Assembly (NCBI GenBank): GCA_016794785.1
Contig: JAEUHC010000019.1
Span: forward strand, 186,001-250,000
Direction: 5' to 3'
Length of the DNA stretch: 64,000 bases
From: Opitutaceae bacterium
GTDB lineage: Bacteria; Verrucomicrobiota; Verrucomicrobiia; Opitutales; Opitutaceae
A program made the translations under genes and the position numbers. How positions within the stretch are numbered: position 1 is the stretch's first letter; each line of letters opens with the position of its first letter. Shown in pieces: positions 45,375-54,631 of the stretch. The notes under the pieces are model-generated. The model searched no databases and was not told where the DNA came from. It worked only from the letters and a program-made list of their open reading frames with translations.

Positions 45375-45650
45375 TCAGCTTTCGCGGAGCAGGACTGAGC
45401 CAACAAGAGCCGCTGCGCCACTGGCCAGCAGCCAAGGTGCGAGTTGTCTCGGCAACGCGTCAGCGGGTGGGCCGGCTCTTCCTCCAGCATTTATCCTGAT
45501 GGCGTTTGGATTACGCTCGCTGGAGTCTGGCGCGCAGGCGACCGCGGCTCCGGCTGTAAACAGAAGGATGCCAGCGATGATTAGAGAAATCCGGATACCC
45601 TCGCGTCGTGTGAGCATGAGCGGATGCGAATCCGTCGTTGTGTTTCGCAT
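45375..45650 (-). CDS. small membrane protein of unknown function
   Basis: 91 residues. Two hydrophobic segments: ISLIIAGILLFTAGAAVAC near the start and LAPWLLASGAAALVGSVLL near the end, with a polar loop between. The ATG at 45650 overlaps the stop of the glycosyltransferase gene as TGATG, which supports translation coupled to it. The first segment ends in a Cys (AVACAP), so a lipoprotein signal is possible but the lipobox is poor. No family recognised. Confidence 0.55.
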   Translation of the reverse strand: MRNTTTDSHPLMLTRREGIRISLIIAGILLFTAGAAVACAPDSSERNPNAIRINAGGRAGPPADALPRQLAPWLLASGAAALVGSVLLRES

Positions 45651-48289
45651 CACCACCTGATCCCAACCGCGTGCAGTCGCGCGGTGATCGCTCCCCAAAA
45701 GCGGGCGTGGCGGGCGTGGCGGTGGATGGTGACGGCGTCATCCTGGCGTTCGCCGTGGAAGCGGGTGCGGATGCGGCGCATCTCCTCGGCGCCGGTGGTG
45801 TGGATGGCCTGAGAGGTTTTTTGCTCCGCGTGGACGCGGAAGGCGCCGAGGAAATAGGGCACCCGCACCATGCGGCAGCCGGCTTGGTGGAAGCGCGCGA
45901 GCAGATCCCAGTCGAGGGCGAACTGGAACGTGGGGTCGATGCCGCCGACGTGGTCCCAGGCGCGCTTGCGCCAGAAGAGCGTCTCCTGCGGCACGTAGTC
46001 GATCCACTCGAGCGTGGCGGGGCGGTGGCGCGGCATGATCCAGCGGCCGACGTCGCGATCGTCGTCGTCGATGATGATGCGGTGGCCGTAGATCACATCG
46101 ACCTCCGGGTGCGCGGCGAAATACTCGCCGACGAAGCGCAGCGCACCGGGGGCGAGCAGATCGTCGGAGTTGAGCCACGCCATGATCGTGTCGGGCGGGA
46201 GCGTGGCCTCGATGTGCGCGAAGCCGCGGCGGATGGCGTCGGCCTGGCCCTTGTCGGGGACGGATTCCCAGTGGCGGAGCGACGCGGCATGGCGCGCGAT
46301 GATGGCGGGGCTGCCATCCTTGGAGCCGCCGTCCTGCACAACGTAGGCGAGCTGCGGATAATTTTGATCGAGCACGCTGCGGAGGGTGCGCTCGAGGAAT
46401 TTTTCCTGGCCGTAGCTGGGGGTGACGATCGCGATCTGCGGCAGGGTCTGGGGGCTGGGGGCTGGGGTTTGGGGGAGGCGCTCGTCCCACTGGAGCGGGC
46501 GTGGATCGTAGTGGCGGAGGACGCCGATCTGCATCCAGTAGTTTTCCACGACGCGGCGGAAGAGCCACGCGCCGAAGGGCTCGGCGATTTTGGCGGACCA
46601 GCAGGAGCGGGCGGCGAGCCAGAAGCGCCGGAGCGGGCCGGTCTCGTCGTCGACGAGCTGGGCGAGGGTGGCCTCGCGGGCGGCGAGGCTCTCGCGGTGA
46701 AATTCGAGCGCGAGATCGCGCTCGGCGAGGAGGCGGCCGTAGTGTTTGGCGTTTTCCAAATCATGGAGGCCGGCGGCGCGGTTGGCGGCGGAGTTTTTCA
46801 GCTCGGCGATCTCGGCTTCGCGGTGCTTCAGGAGCGACTCGATGTTGCGGTTGTGGACGACGAGGTCGGCGATGGTCTGGGCGGCCTTGGCGGCGTCGGC
46901 GGGAAAGCCGGCGAGCGTCCGCTCGTGCACGGCGAGCCCGGCCTTGAGCGTGGCGTTCTCCGCCTGAAAGTAGCGCACGTGGCCGTCGAGGATGAAGATG
47001 GTCTTCTCGCGCTCGTCGCACACGGCCTTGAGCGAGGTGATCTCGGCGTCCTTCTCGCGGGCGAGGGCGGTGAGCTCCTCGAGCTTGTGCTGGCGGGCGA
47101 GGTGGCCGGCGGCGGCGGCGCGGTGGCGCGCGGCGGTCTTGGCCATCAGGGCCTGCGTCTCGGCGGAGAGGCGCTGGACCTCCATGACATCGAAACTGTC
47201 GTGGGCGAGCGCGTGATCGACGGCGGCGATGGCGTGATCGACGGTGATTTCGCCGAGGCAGGGGGCGTCGCCAAACGCGCAATCCCAGCCGCAGCCGAAG
47301 CAGGGCAACGGATGCACGAGGGCGACGCCGCGGCGGGCGGCGGGGACGAAGCGCGGCCAGGTGCCGCCGCCGAAGACCGCGACGACCGGCACATCGAGCG
47401 CGGCGGCGAGGTGCATGGCGCCGGTGTCGTTGCCGACGTAGAGCGCGGCGCCGGCGATGAGCTCGGCGAGACGCGGGAGATCGCCGTCGCGGCCGAGCCA
47501 TAGGACGGAAGACGGGGAGACGGAGAGACGGGGAGAAAGGGAGAGAAGCGATTCCAAATAGGCGCGCTCGCTTTCGTGGCCGATGAGAAGAGTGGGGAGC
47601 GCGTGTTTTTCGCTGAGGTGCGCGATCGTCGCGGCGAAACGGTTAGCGGGCCAGGTCTTGAGCTGGACGTTGGCGAAGCCGGCGGCGGCGCAGACGACGT
47701 AGCGGCCGCGGGTGAGGCCGAGCTGGGCGGGCAGACCCGTGGCGACGGGCGCGGCGAGGGTGGGCGCGGCGCGTTCGACGGGGCGGCCGAGCAGGGCGTC
47801 GGCGAGCGAGAAGTTGGCGAGCCAGTCGGGTTCGTCGGCGGGAGGGGTGACGTTCTCGGGGAAAACGTGGGCGGCATTCAGGCCCAGGGCGACGCGGAGG
47901 CGCGTGGCGAAATGTTCGTCGTCGGCTGAGGCGCCCAGCGCGACGCGGCGGGCGGGCGGCGCGGCTGAGGCGATGGCGGCCTCGAGCCAATTGCGGCGCG
48001 ACGACGCGGCGGCGACGACCTCCGGCGCGAGCGCGATGACGGCGGCGCGGAGCCGCTGCACCTCGGCGGGATCGGCCTCGGGACCCTGGGCGAAAGGATC
48101 GAGCGAGGTGGGGAGCCACTCGATGTTGTCCGCGAGCAACGGCGCGAGATCGAGGTAGGCGCGGCGGATGACGACGGCGAGACGCGTCTGCGGCCACGCG
48201 GCGCGCAGCGCGCGCAGCACCGGCGCGAAGACCACGAGATCGCCGAGCGTGTCGAGCTTGAGGATCAGGGCGGCGGCGGGGGCGTTCAC
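45650..48289 (-). CDS. multidomain glycosyltransferase: GT9 (heptosyltransferase-like), coiled coil, GT2
   Basis: 879 residues. N-terminal GT9 domain (about 1-345): LILKLDTLGDLVVFAPVLRA, CAAAGFANVQLKTWPANRFA, then YVGNDTGAMHLAAAL and HPLPCFGCGWDCAFG with Cys pairs. A coiled coil follows (about 360-560). The C-terminal GT2 (from about 625) has IAIVTPSYGQEKFLERTLRS, WLNSDDLLAPGAL and FALDWDLLARF. The GTG start at 48289 overlaps the upstream stop as GTGA, which fixes it although the frame is open further. GT9 enzymes add heptose to lipid A-core; a GDP-heptose acceptor reaction would fit the heptose genes at 26-31 kb but is not shown. Confidence 0.82.
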   Translation of the reverse strand: MNAPAAALILKLDTLGDLVVFAPVLRALRAAWPQTRLAVVIRRAYLDLAPLLADNIEWLPTSLDPFAQGPEADPAEVQRLRAAVIALAPEVVAAASSRRNWLEAAIASAAPPARRVALGASADDEHFATRLRVALGLNAAHVFPENVTPPADEPDWLANFSLADALLGRPVERAAPTLAAPVATGLPAQLGLTRGRYVVCAAAGFANVQLKTWPANRFAATIAHLSEKHALPTLLIGHESERAYLESLLSLSPRLSVSPSSVLWLGRDGDLPRLAELIAGAALYVGNDTGAMHLAAALDVPVVAVFGGGTWPRFVPAARRGVALVHPLPCFGCGWDCAFGDAPCLGEITVDHAIAAVDHALAHDSFDVMEVQRLSAETQALMAKTAARHRAAAAGHLARQHKLEELTALAREKDAEITSLKAVCDEREKTIFILDGHVRYFQAENATLKAGLAVHERTLAGFPADAAKAAQTIADLVVHNRNIESLLKHREAEIAELKNSAANRAAGLHDLENAKHYGRLLAERDLALEFHRESLAAREATLAQLVDDETGPLRRFWLAARSCWSAKIAEPFGAWLFRRVVENYWMQIGVLRHYDPRPLQWDERLPQTPAPSPQTLPQIAIVTPSYGQEKFLERTLRSVLDQNYPQLAYVVQDGGSKDGSPAIIARHAASLRHWESVPDKGQADAIRRGFAHIEATLPPDTIMAWLNSDDLLAPGALRFVGEYFAAHPEVDVIYGHRIIIDDDDRDVGRWIMPRHRPATLEWIDYVPQETLFWRKRAWDHVGGIDPTFQFALDWDLLARFHQAGCRMVRVPYFLGAFRVHAEQKTSQAIHTTGAEEMRRIRTRFHGERQDDAVTIHRHARHARFWGAITARLHAVGIRW

Positions 48290-51200
48290 GGGGCGACGGG
48301 CTGGACTTCCAGTTGCACGAGGCGGCCGGAGCGGCGGCGGGTGTCTGGCGCCACGAGCGGAAAATCGGCTGCGGCCTCGAGGCGCAGCGTGCGCGCCACG
48401 TCCGAGCGCGGCAGCCGCACGCGGAGCATCGAGGCGCCCTCGGGTTTGAGCGTCACGCGGCTCGCGGGCACGCCGTCGGGCCAGTGGGCGTTGAGAGCCA
48501 TTTCCTTGGCCGTGCTCCAGGCGGGAAATTCCAGCGTGAGCACGATGTCGTGCGCGGTGGCGAACGGCGGGAGCTGGATCGTCGCGGCGCGGGCGAACCA
48601 ACCGTCCTGATCGATGCCGGTGGAGGCGAGGCGGGCGGAGGTGGGTTTGCCGAATTCGAAGGTGTAGGTCGGCAACGTGGGGAAAACCTCCAGCCACTCG
48701 AGCTTGCCGCCGACGGGACGGTCGTCGCGATTGGGCAGCGGCGCGTGCGCGGAAAAGCGCAGGCCGAGGCGCGCCAGCTGATCGGCCGAGCCAACGGGCA
48801 GCAACCAGTCGAAGGAGCCGACCTCGGCGGGCACCTCGACGGGGCCGCCGGGCAGCGCGAACGTGAGCGTGCCGCGGCCGAGGGGCTGCCCGGGCAGCTC
48901 GGGCACGAAGCCGCGCACGCGCACCCACGCGGCGGGGCCGCCACCGCCGAGGACGAATTCGCTTTGCGGAGACAGCCAGCCATCCTCGTAGATGCCGGAG
49001 AATTCGAGGCCGCGGGCGAAGAGGAGATCGTCGGGGAATTTCGTGAGCTTCGCGGGGCGGGGCAGCGCGGCGAGCTGCGCGGCGGAGAGGGCGGAGATGT
49101 CGCGGCCGTAGGCGACGAGCTTGCGCGAGTCGAAGGGCACCTCGGTGTTGTAGAGCGCCTGCAGGCCGGTGCGCTCGAAGGGGAACTGCACGGGCGTCTC
49201 GTTGAAATCGATGGCGAGGTAGGCGGCGCCGTCGCGGATGACCGGGCGGATGGGACCGACGATGCGGTTGACCGCGCCGTGGCCGGGGAAGGCGAGCGGC
49301 ACATCCGCCGCGCCGAGCACGCGCGAGCCGGGCGACCACGAGGTGTGGCCCTTGCCCATGAAGGTTTTCGACGCGGAGAGGCGCAGGAAAAATTCCTCGT
49401 CCGGCTGCTCGACGCGCAGGAGGAGGAAGCGGCCGAGGCCGGTGATGTCCTGCTTGGGCGTGTAGGGATCGGCCTCCTGCTGGAAGATGGCGATGCGGTT
49501 GCGATCGCCGAGGTAGTAGTGGTTGCCGCGGCCGGTGTGCACAAAGACGAGGTGGTTGCGCGCCTCGGCCGCGGGCAGATGCTTGAAGTAGGACGGGGCC
49601 ACGGCGCCGGGCGCGGTCGTGAGCCGGAGCTTGTTGAAGAGGCCGAGCGATTCGTCGAGGAGCAGGTAGCCGTCGCGCGGATCGTTTTTTTCGTGGCTGA
49701 GGTTCGGGGCGCGGAACGAAGTGTAGAAGAGGTTGTGTGAGCGGATGCCGTCGGCGTCGCGCTTCTCCAGCATGGGCCGCGTCCGCTCAAGCAGATTGAA
49801 GTGCGGGTGCATGGCCAGGGCGGTGTCGCCGAGTCGCTCATATTCGATGGGCGCGATCTGCTGGTAGTAGTCGCGGGAGAGGAAGCGCAGGTCGGTGCCG
49901 CGCAGGTGGAGGGCGGCGACCTTGGCGGCGACGAGGTTGTTGATGTCGGTGAGCAGGCGCGTGCCGGGGGGGAGGGCGGGCGGTTGCGTGCCGAGGATGG
50001 AGGCGAGCTTGGCCTCGGTGATGCCGCCGGCCTTCTCGCCGAGCGAGGCGCGGGTGTAGTGGAGCGCGGTGGGCGCGCAGCAGATGATAGCGGTGAGCAC
50101 GCCGAGCGGCGCGACCAATCGCGACCACGGGAACCGGAGGAGCGCGCAGGCGAGCGCGGCGGCGAGCGCCGGCTGCATGAACATCGCGAGCTTGTAGAGG
50201 CCGAAGTCGTTGCCCGAGGTCATCAGGCGCAGCGCGAGCAGAAACTGCACGATCAGCAGGGCCGCCATGGGCACGGCGCGCAGCGCCTGCCGCACGCCCA
50301 CAGTCAGGGCCGTCACCAACGCGATCAGGCCGGCGAGGATCGTGAGGGTGGTCATCGGCTCGGCCCAGTTTTTAGCGAGCGGCATGAGGCCGAAGAGGTT
50401 GGCGAGCCCCGTGGGGATCATGAAATACGGGAACAGCGACAGCGAGAGATCGACGCTGCGGAAGCCCGAGCCCATCTGGAGCATGATCGTGAAGACGTAG
50501 GAGAGGAGATTGTAGCGCAGCAGGAAGATGACGCCGACGATCGCATAGACGACGAGCGTGGCGCGCACCGCCGGGAACTGCCGCGTGCGCACCAGATCGA
50601 CGGCGCCCACGAGCAACATCGTCAGCACGGCGAAGGCGGAGACCTCAGGGTAAAAAACGGCCAGCGCCGCGCCGACGAGCGCAAGCGACAGGATGTGCGG
50701 CACGACGCGCCAGCGCCGCGACGGCAAGCGGGCGGTGATGAGCGCGGTGGCCGCGAGGAGCAGCGCGAGCCCGCCGACCTGCGCGATCAGCTGGTAGAGC
50801 GAGCCCAGCATGAAGAGCGGGCTCGCGGCGAGCAGCGCCATCGCGACGAGCGCGCGCCGCCGCCAGCGGCCGCGGTGCAGCACGAGCGCCGCGGTGGAGA
50901 AAAGCTGAATCAGCCCCAGCCCGATGATCACCGGCATGAAGATGCCGAGGGACTTCACGCCCGTGAGCGCCGAGACCCACGCGAGGATGATCTCGCTGCC
51001 GAAGCGCATCAGGCCCGGCACGTGCATGAACCAGTAGTATTGCGCGATGTCGCGGCCGGCGAGCTCCTCGGGCGTGGGCACGCGCCAGAAGGAGAAATCC
51101 TTGAAGCGCTCCGCGGCCAGGCAGTAGTTGACGTAGTCGTCGTTGACGTAGCTCAGCCAGCCGAAGCCGAAGCGCAGCATCGGCCATCCGGTCCACAGCA

Positions 51201-51504
51201 GCGAAAACACCGCGATGGCCAGGAACGGCCACAAGGCGCGGGCGGGCAACGCCGGCCGCCGCCACCAAAAGATAAGCGCCGAGACGAGCGCCAGCCCAAG
51301 CGCGAGCGGCCAGGCAAAGGTGCGCACCGGCAGGCCGGCTTGACTGAGCGCCATGATGGCGAGCACCGCGACGGCGAGGCCGACCGCGGGTGCGAGCAGC
51401 CACGCGCGCAGCACCCCGCTGCGCCAGCCGCAGAGCGCGAGGGTCGCGCGGCCGGTGGCGGCGAGAAAGAGGAGGAAGGCGAGGGAGAGCGCGAGCGCCA
51501 GCAT
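48286..51504 (-). CDS. large multi-pass membrane protein with C-terminal beta domains
   Basis: 1072 residues. N-terminal TM region of about 520 residues with a loop FGFGWLSYVNDDYVNYCL, acidic like that of GT-C enzymes, and AQYYWFMHVPGLMRFG. The C-terminal 500 residues are soluble and beta-rich (LDESLGLFNKLRL, PFERTGLQALYNTEVPFDSR). The ATG at 51504 gives MLALALSLAFLLFL and leaves a 22-base gap to the upstream gene; a GTG/ATG at 51567 would overlap that gene by 41 bases. Probably glycosyltransferase or flippase-like; no family named with certainty. Confidence 0.65.
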   Translation of the reverse strand: MLALALSLAFLLFLAATGRATLALCGWRSGVLRAWLLAPAVGLAVAVLAIMALSQAGLPVRTFAWPLALGLALVSALIFWWRRPALPARALWPFLAIAVFSLLWTGWPMLRFGFGWLSYVNDDYVNYCLAAERFKDFSFWRVPTPEELAGRDIAQYYWFMHVPGLMRFGSEIILAWVSALTGVKSLGIFMPVIIGLGLIQLFSTAALVLHRGRWRRRALVAMALLAASPLFMLGSLYQLIAQVGGLALLLAATALITARLPSRRWRVVPHILSLALVGAALAVFYPEVSAFAVLTMLLVGAVDLVRTRQFPAVRATLVVYAIVGVIFLLRYNLLSYVFTIMLQMGSGFRSVDLSLSLFPYFMIPTGLANLFGLMPLAKNWAEPMTTLTILAGLIALVTALTVGVRQALRAVPMAALLIVQFLLALRLMTSGNDFGLYKLAMFMQPALAAALACALLRFPWSRLVAPLGVLTAIICCAPTALHYTRASLGEKAGGITEAKLASILGTQPPALPPGTRLLTDINNLVAAKVAALHLRGTDLRFLSRDYYQQIAPIEYERLGDTALAMHPHFNLLERTRPMLEKRDADGIRSHNLFYTSFRAPNLSHEKNDPRDGYLLLDESLGLFNKLRLTTAPGAVAPSYFKHLPAAEARNHLVFVHTGRGNHYYLGDRNRIAIFQQEADPYTPKQDITGLGRFLLLRVEQPDEEFFLRLSASKTFMGKGHTSWSPGSRVLGAADVPLAFPGHGAVNRIVGPIRPVIRDGAAYLAIDFNETPVQFPFERTGLQALYNTEVPFDSRKLVAYGRDISALSAAQLAALPRPAKLTKFPDDLLFARGLEFSGIYEDGWLSPQSEFVLGGGGPAAWVRVRGFVPELPGQPLGRGTLTFALPGGPVEVPAEVGSFDWLLPVGSADQLARLGLRFSAHAPLPNRDDRPVGGKLEWLEVFPTLPTYTFEFGKPTSARLASTGIDQDGWFARAATIQLPPFATAHDIVLTLEFPAWSTAKEMALNAHWPDGVPASRVTLKPEGASMLRVRLPRSDVARTLRLEAAADFPLVAPDTRRRSGRLVQLEVQPVAP

Positions 51505-51526
51505 GAGCCGCTTTGGTTTCGCGACC

Positions 51527-52573
51527 TCAGCGCCGGTGCGCAACAGCGGAGCGCACAAACTCCGCACAGGCGGCGCGCGCCCGGTCAGCCAGATGGACGG
51601 GGGGCTTGGACGGCTTTGCCCCGGAAATCGCGCGGAAGACCGTGCCTTCGTCGGCGCGGAGGGGCAGCAAGGGCGCGTGCAGGTCGTGGGCGACGGAGCG
51701 GAGTTTTTCGTTGGTCGAGATGACGACGATCTTGGAGCCGGCCCAGGCGGCGGCGACGGCGGAGTGATAGCGGGCGGTCACAATCCATTCACCGCTGGGC
51801 CACGTGGTGATCACCTCGGGCAGCGGGGCGCCGGGCTGTTCGGGCGAAGCAAAGGCCCACCAAGCTTTCTCGGTCGTGGGCAAGGTGGCGTAGAGCCGGC
51901 GCTCGGCGCCGGGGAGCTCGCGGCCCTCCTGGGCGAGCCAGACGCGCTCGGTCGCGGGAATATCCCGGATCGCGCTGAGGCAATCGGCCTGGCCCGGCCA
52001 GGCATCGTAGTCAAAATTGGCCACGAGGGTAAGGCGTTTGGCTTTGGCCGGCGGCGGGTTGTGATCGCGGAAAAAGATGTGCGCGAGATCGGCGGCGGCA
52101 TCGATCTGCGGGCGCGAGGGCAGGGCGCGGAGTTTTTCGGCGGAGCCGAAGTCGCGGGTCCAGATGTGTTCAGCCCGGCCGACGAGGTGGCGCACATCGG
52201 CCTCCGCCAGATCGGCGGCGTGCTGGATGCCGATGCCGAGGTAGAACATCGGTTTTCTCGCCCGCTCGCAGAGCTCCATCTCGCCCACCAGGTGATCGAG
52301 GAACCAGCGCGACAGGGCGCTCTGGAAGGGGGCGCCGCCGAGGCCGAGCCACACGTCGCATTCGGCGATGCAGCGGGCGCGGTCGGCATCCTCAAGGGGG
52401 GACCACTCCACGGTGGGAAAGCGCTGGCGCAGGGGCTCTAGCCCAAAGGGCACGCAGCAGGTGAAGGTGGCTTCGGGCGCGAGCGCGCGCATCGCCGACA
52501 GGAACCCGGCGAGCATGAAATCGTCGCCGAGATTGCCCGCCCCGTAGAAGTGGTGACCGAGGTGAATCCGCAC
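51527..52573 (-). CDS. polysaccharide pyruvyl transferase family protein
   Basis: 348 residues. The N-terminus HHFYGAGNLGDDFMLAGFL has the GNxGD signature of the CsaB/WcaK family. WLGLGGAPFQS and IVTARYHSAVAAAWAG match the two other conserved blocks (H of RxHS). It attaches pyruvate from phosphoenolpyruvate to a sugar, giving the glycan a negative charge that can anchor S-layer or surface proteins. The start is GTG (52573). It directly follows the TpsB gene, so pyruvylation may act on the glycan linked to this secretion system. Confidence 0.82.
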   Translation of the reverse strand: MRIHLGHHFYGAGNLGDDFMLAGFLSAMRALAPEATFTCCVPFGLEPLRQRFPTVEWSPLEDADRARCIAECDVWLGLGGAPFQSALSRWFLDHLVGEMELCERARKPMFYLGIGIQHAADLAEADVRHLVGRAEHIWTRDFGSAEKLRALPSRPQIDAAADLAHIFFRDHNPPPAKAKRLTLVANFDYDAWPGQADCLSAIRDIPATERVWLAQEGRELPGAERRLYATLPTTEKAWWAFASPEQPGAPLPEVITTWPSGEWIVTARYHSAVAAAWAGSKIVVISTNEKLRSVAHDLHAPLLPLRADEGTVFRAISGAKPSKPPVHLADRARAACAEFVRSAVAHRR

Positions 52574-52597
52574 GGCAGTCGTTTGCCGTGCCGCGCG

Positions 52598-54376
52598 TCA
52601 AAATGCGAGCGTCGCTTTGATATGTCCGACGCCGCGTTCGCGTTCCAAGCCTTGGATGCGCGCGAGTTGCCAGCCGTAGTCGGCGGAGAAATTGAAATGG
52701 TAGGAGAGACTTGAGCGCAGGCCGAAGCCGGCGCTGGAGAGGGCCGTGTGGTGGGTCAGGTCACTCGGGCGTTTGCTCGCCTCGTAGGTGTCGCCCATGT
52801 CGAAGAAGAGGAGGAAGCGGGATTCAAGGGGGCCGCGGGACTTGGAGATGCGGGGGAGAACGAGCTTCCAAGAAGGCACGAGCAGCTCGCTGGAGACGGC
52901 GAAGCCGTTCTCCGCGGAAAAACGATTCTCGCGATAGCCGCGGACGGAGTTGGCGCCGCCGATGTTGAACTGCTCGCTGGGGAGGAGGCGGCTGTTGGTG
53001 TATTGGGCGGCGCCGCGGACCAAGATATCCCAGCCTGGGGTGATGTTGAGGAGCCGCTGCACGGAGAAGCTGGCGTAGGCGTAGGAGGCCTTGGCCCCGA
53101 TGCGCGAGGAGTCGCGCACAGGCCGGTTGCCGCGCTCAATGTCGTAGCTGTAGCCGTCGAATGATTCGGTGGTATTGCGGGGGCTGAGGTGGCCGGGACT
53201 GAGCGTGAAGTTTGCGCCGAGGCCCCAGACGCCGCGTTTGTCGCGCCAGACCCCGGAGATGCTGGTCGTGAGCTGGATGATGTCGGTCTTGGTCGCCTGG
53301 ACGCTGTCGGTGCCGAAGAGCAGGTTGTTATTGCTTTGCTTGAAGCTGAGCGCGGCCGAAGCCTCCAGGGAGTTTTCGCCGGTGCGGAGGGGAATGAGGT
53401 AGCGGATATCGGCGTTGATGCTCTCACCTTTGGAGACGAATGCCCCGCCGAGCAGCTCGGGCTTGGCCTCAAGGTAGTTGGCGCTGACTTGGAGGATATG
53501 GCGCCGGGGGAGCGGGACGCGGTAGTCGATGCCGTGGACTTGGAGAAATCGCGACTGGTCGGTGGTGACGAATTGATAACCGACCTGGTGGTCCAAGCCC
53601 CAGAGGTTGGCGTAGGAGATGCCGGCGATGAAGCGGCGCTTGCCGATGAACTCATTGCCCGCGTTGTCGACAGTGAGGTTGAGGCGCAGAGGGAGCGCGT
53701 CCAAGATGGAGATGGTGGCGTCGGCTTCGTTGACGGAGTTGGGCACGGGCTCCAGATGCACGTGGACGCGGCGGAAGGGGCTGTTGTTGGTCCAGTCAAG
53801 GGATTGGGCGAGGTCGGAGAAACGAACCAGCTGACCCTGCTCCAGCTGAAGCTTGCGGCGGAGAAGCGACTCGCTGAACCAGCGGCCGCCTTTGCTATCG
53901 ATGTTGCGGATTTTCCACTCGGTGACCGGCTTGGTGGCCTCGGCTTTGCCCTTTTCCCCGATGACGGCGATTACTCGGATCTGCCCATTGGAGATATTTT
54001 GCGTGGGAATCACAGCGCCGGCGGCGGGATAGCCAGCCTGCTTGAAGAAGAGCTCGATGACCTGCGCGATGGCGGCGAGGAGCTTTTCCTCAATTGGCTG
54101 ATTGAGGCCGGCGGAGAGCCGCTTGCTTAGCTCCGCCAAATCGAAGGTCGCGAAGGCAGGGGAGAGCACCACGAAGCCGGAATCGGGGGCGACAAACAGG
54201 GACTGGGCGCTCTCCACGCTCTCGGCCACGAGGACGTTGCGCAAAACGCGGGTGGAAGCCGGCGTCGGACTGGTGACAGGGGCAGGAGCCGGGTTGGCGG
54301 CAGGCTGAGCGACCAGCGACAAGGCAGCCAAACCGCACCCCACACCGCTCAGGAACAATTTTTTCCAAGACATCAT
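52598..54376 (-). CDS. TpsB outer-membrane transporter (ShlB/FhaC family)
   Basis: 592 residues. Signal peptide about 1-24 (a second ATG three bases in is possible). A POTRA domain covers about 70-150 (FDLAELSKRLSAGLN, LFFKQAGYPAAGAVIP), followed by the beta barrel whose L6 loop holds NSVRGYRE near residue 479. The C-terminus ends in Phe (HIKATLAF), as outer-membrane barrels do. It secretes a TpsA protein across the outer membrane; the obvious substrate is the divergent gene 57670-62760. Unusually the gene is on the opposite strand with an STT3-like gene between them. Confidence 0.92.
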   Translation of the reverse strand: MMSWKKLFLSGVGCGLAALSLVAQPAANPAPAPVTSPTPASTRVLRNVLVAESVESAQSLFVAPDSGFVVLSPAFATFDLAELSKRLSAGLNQPIEEKLLAAIAQVIELFFKQAGYPAAGAVIPTQNISNGQIRVIAVIGEKGKAEATKPVTEWKIRNIDSKGGRWFSESLLRRKLQLEQGQLVRFSDLAQSLDWTNNSPFRRVHVHLEPVPNSVNEADATISILDALPLRLNLTVDNAGNEFIGKRRFIAGISYANLWGLDHQVGYQFVTTDQSRFLQVHGIDYRVPLPRRHILQVSANYLEAKPELLGGAFVSKGESINADIRYLIPLRTGENSLEASAALSFKQSNNNLLFGTDSVQATKTDIIQLTTSISGVWRDKRGVWGLGANFTLSPGHLSPRNTTESFDGYSYDIERGNRPVRDSSRIGAKASYAYASFSVQRLLNITPGWDILVRGAAQYTNSRLLPSEQFNIGGANSVRGYRENRFSAENGFAVSSELLVPSWKLVLPRISKSRGPLESRFLLFFDMGDTYEASKRPSDLTHHTALSSAGFGLRSSLSYHFNFSADYGWQLARIQGLERERGVGHIKATLAF

Positions 54377-54631
54377 CGGGCGAACCGAGACCTTTGGGAG
54401 GCGAGAAAGTTCATTGCAACGCCAGAATGCCTGCGGTCTGCGTCGCGATCAGGGAGCTTGTGCACCCTGTCGCAGCACGATCGTGCGGGATGCGACCCCT
54501 TATGCCAACGTCCCTTCGCTTTTGGTCTGTCATTGCGAGGAGCGGAGCGACGAAGCAATCCAGCTGGATTGCCATGGCGCGCTGCGCCCACCGCGCAATG
54601 ACAAAGGACTAATTGGAAGCCGACGCTGGCA
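54377..54631. other. intergenic region, 255 bases, holds a palindromic repeat
   Basis: Lies between the STT3-like gene and tpsB, both on the minus strand. Contains the repeat at 54529-54602. No convincing gene; the short frames here come from the repeat. The tpsB promoter may lie here but no good box is seen. Confidence 0.5.
54529..54602. repeat. widespread palindromic repeat (CATTGCGAGGAGC type)
   Basis: Begins GTCATTGCGAGGAGCGGAGC and ends CGCAATGAC, with a perfect inner palindrome GCAATCCAGCTGGATTGC (54555-54572). This repeat type is known from many unrelated bacteria and gives the false peptide CEERSDEAIQ when translated. Confidence 0.75.

Noticed and set aside
48290..49339. N-terminal extension of the GT9-GT2 gene from an ATG at 49339
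   Set aside because: The extra 350 residues lie over the well-supported upstream membrane gene; the GTG at 48289 overlaps its stop and starts the GT9 fold directly.
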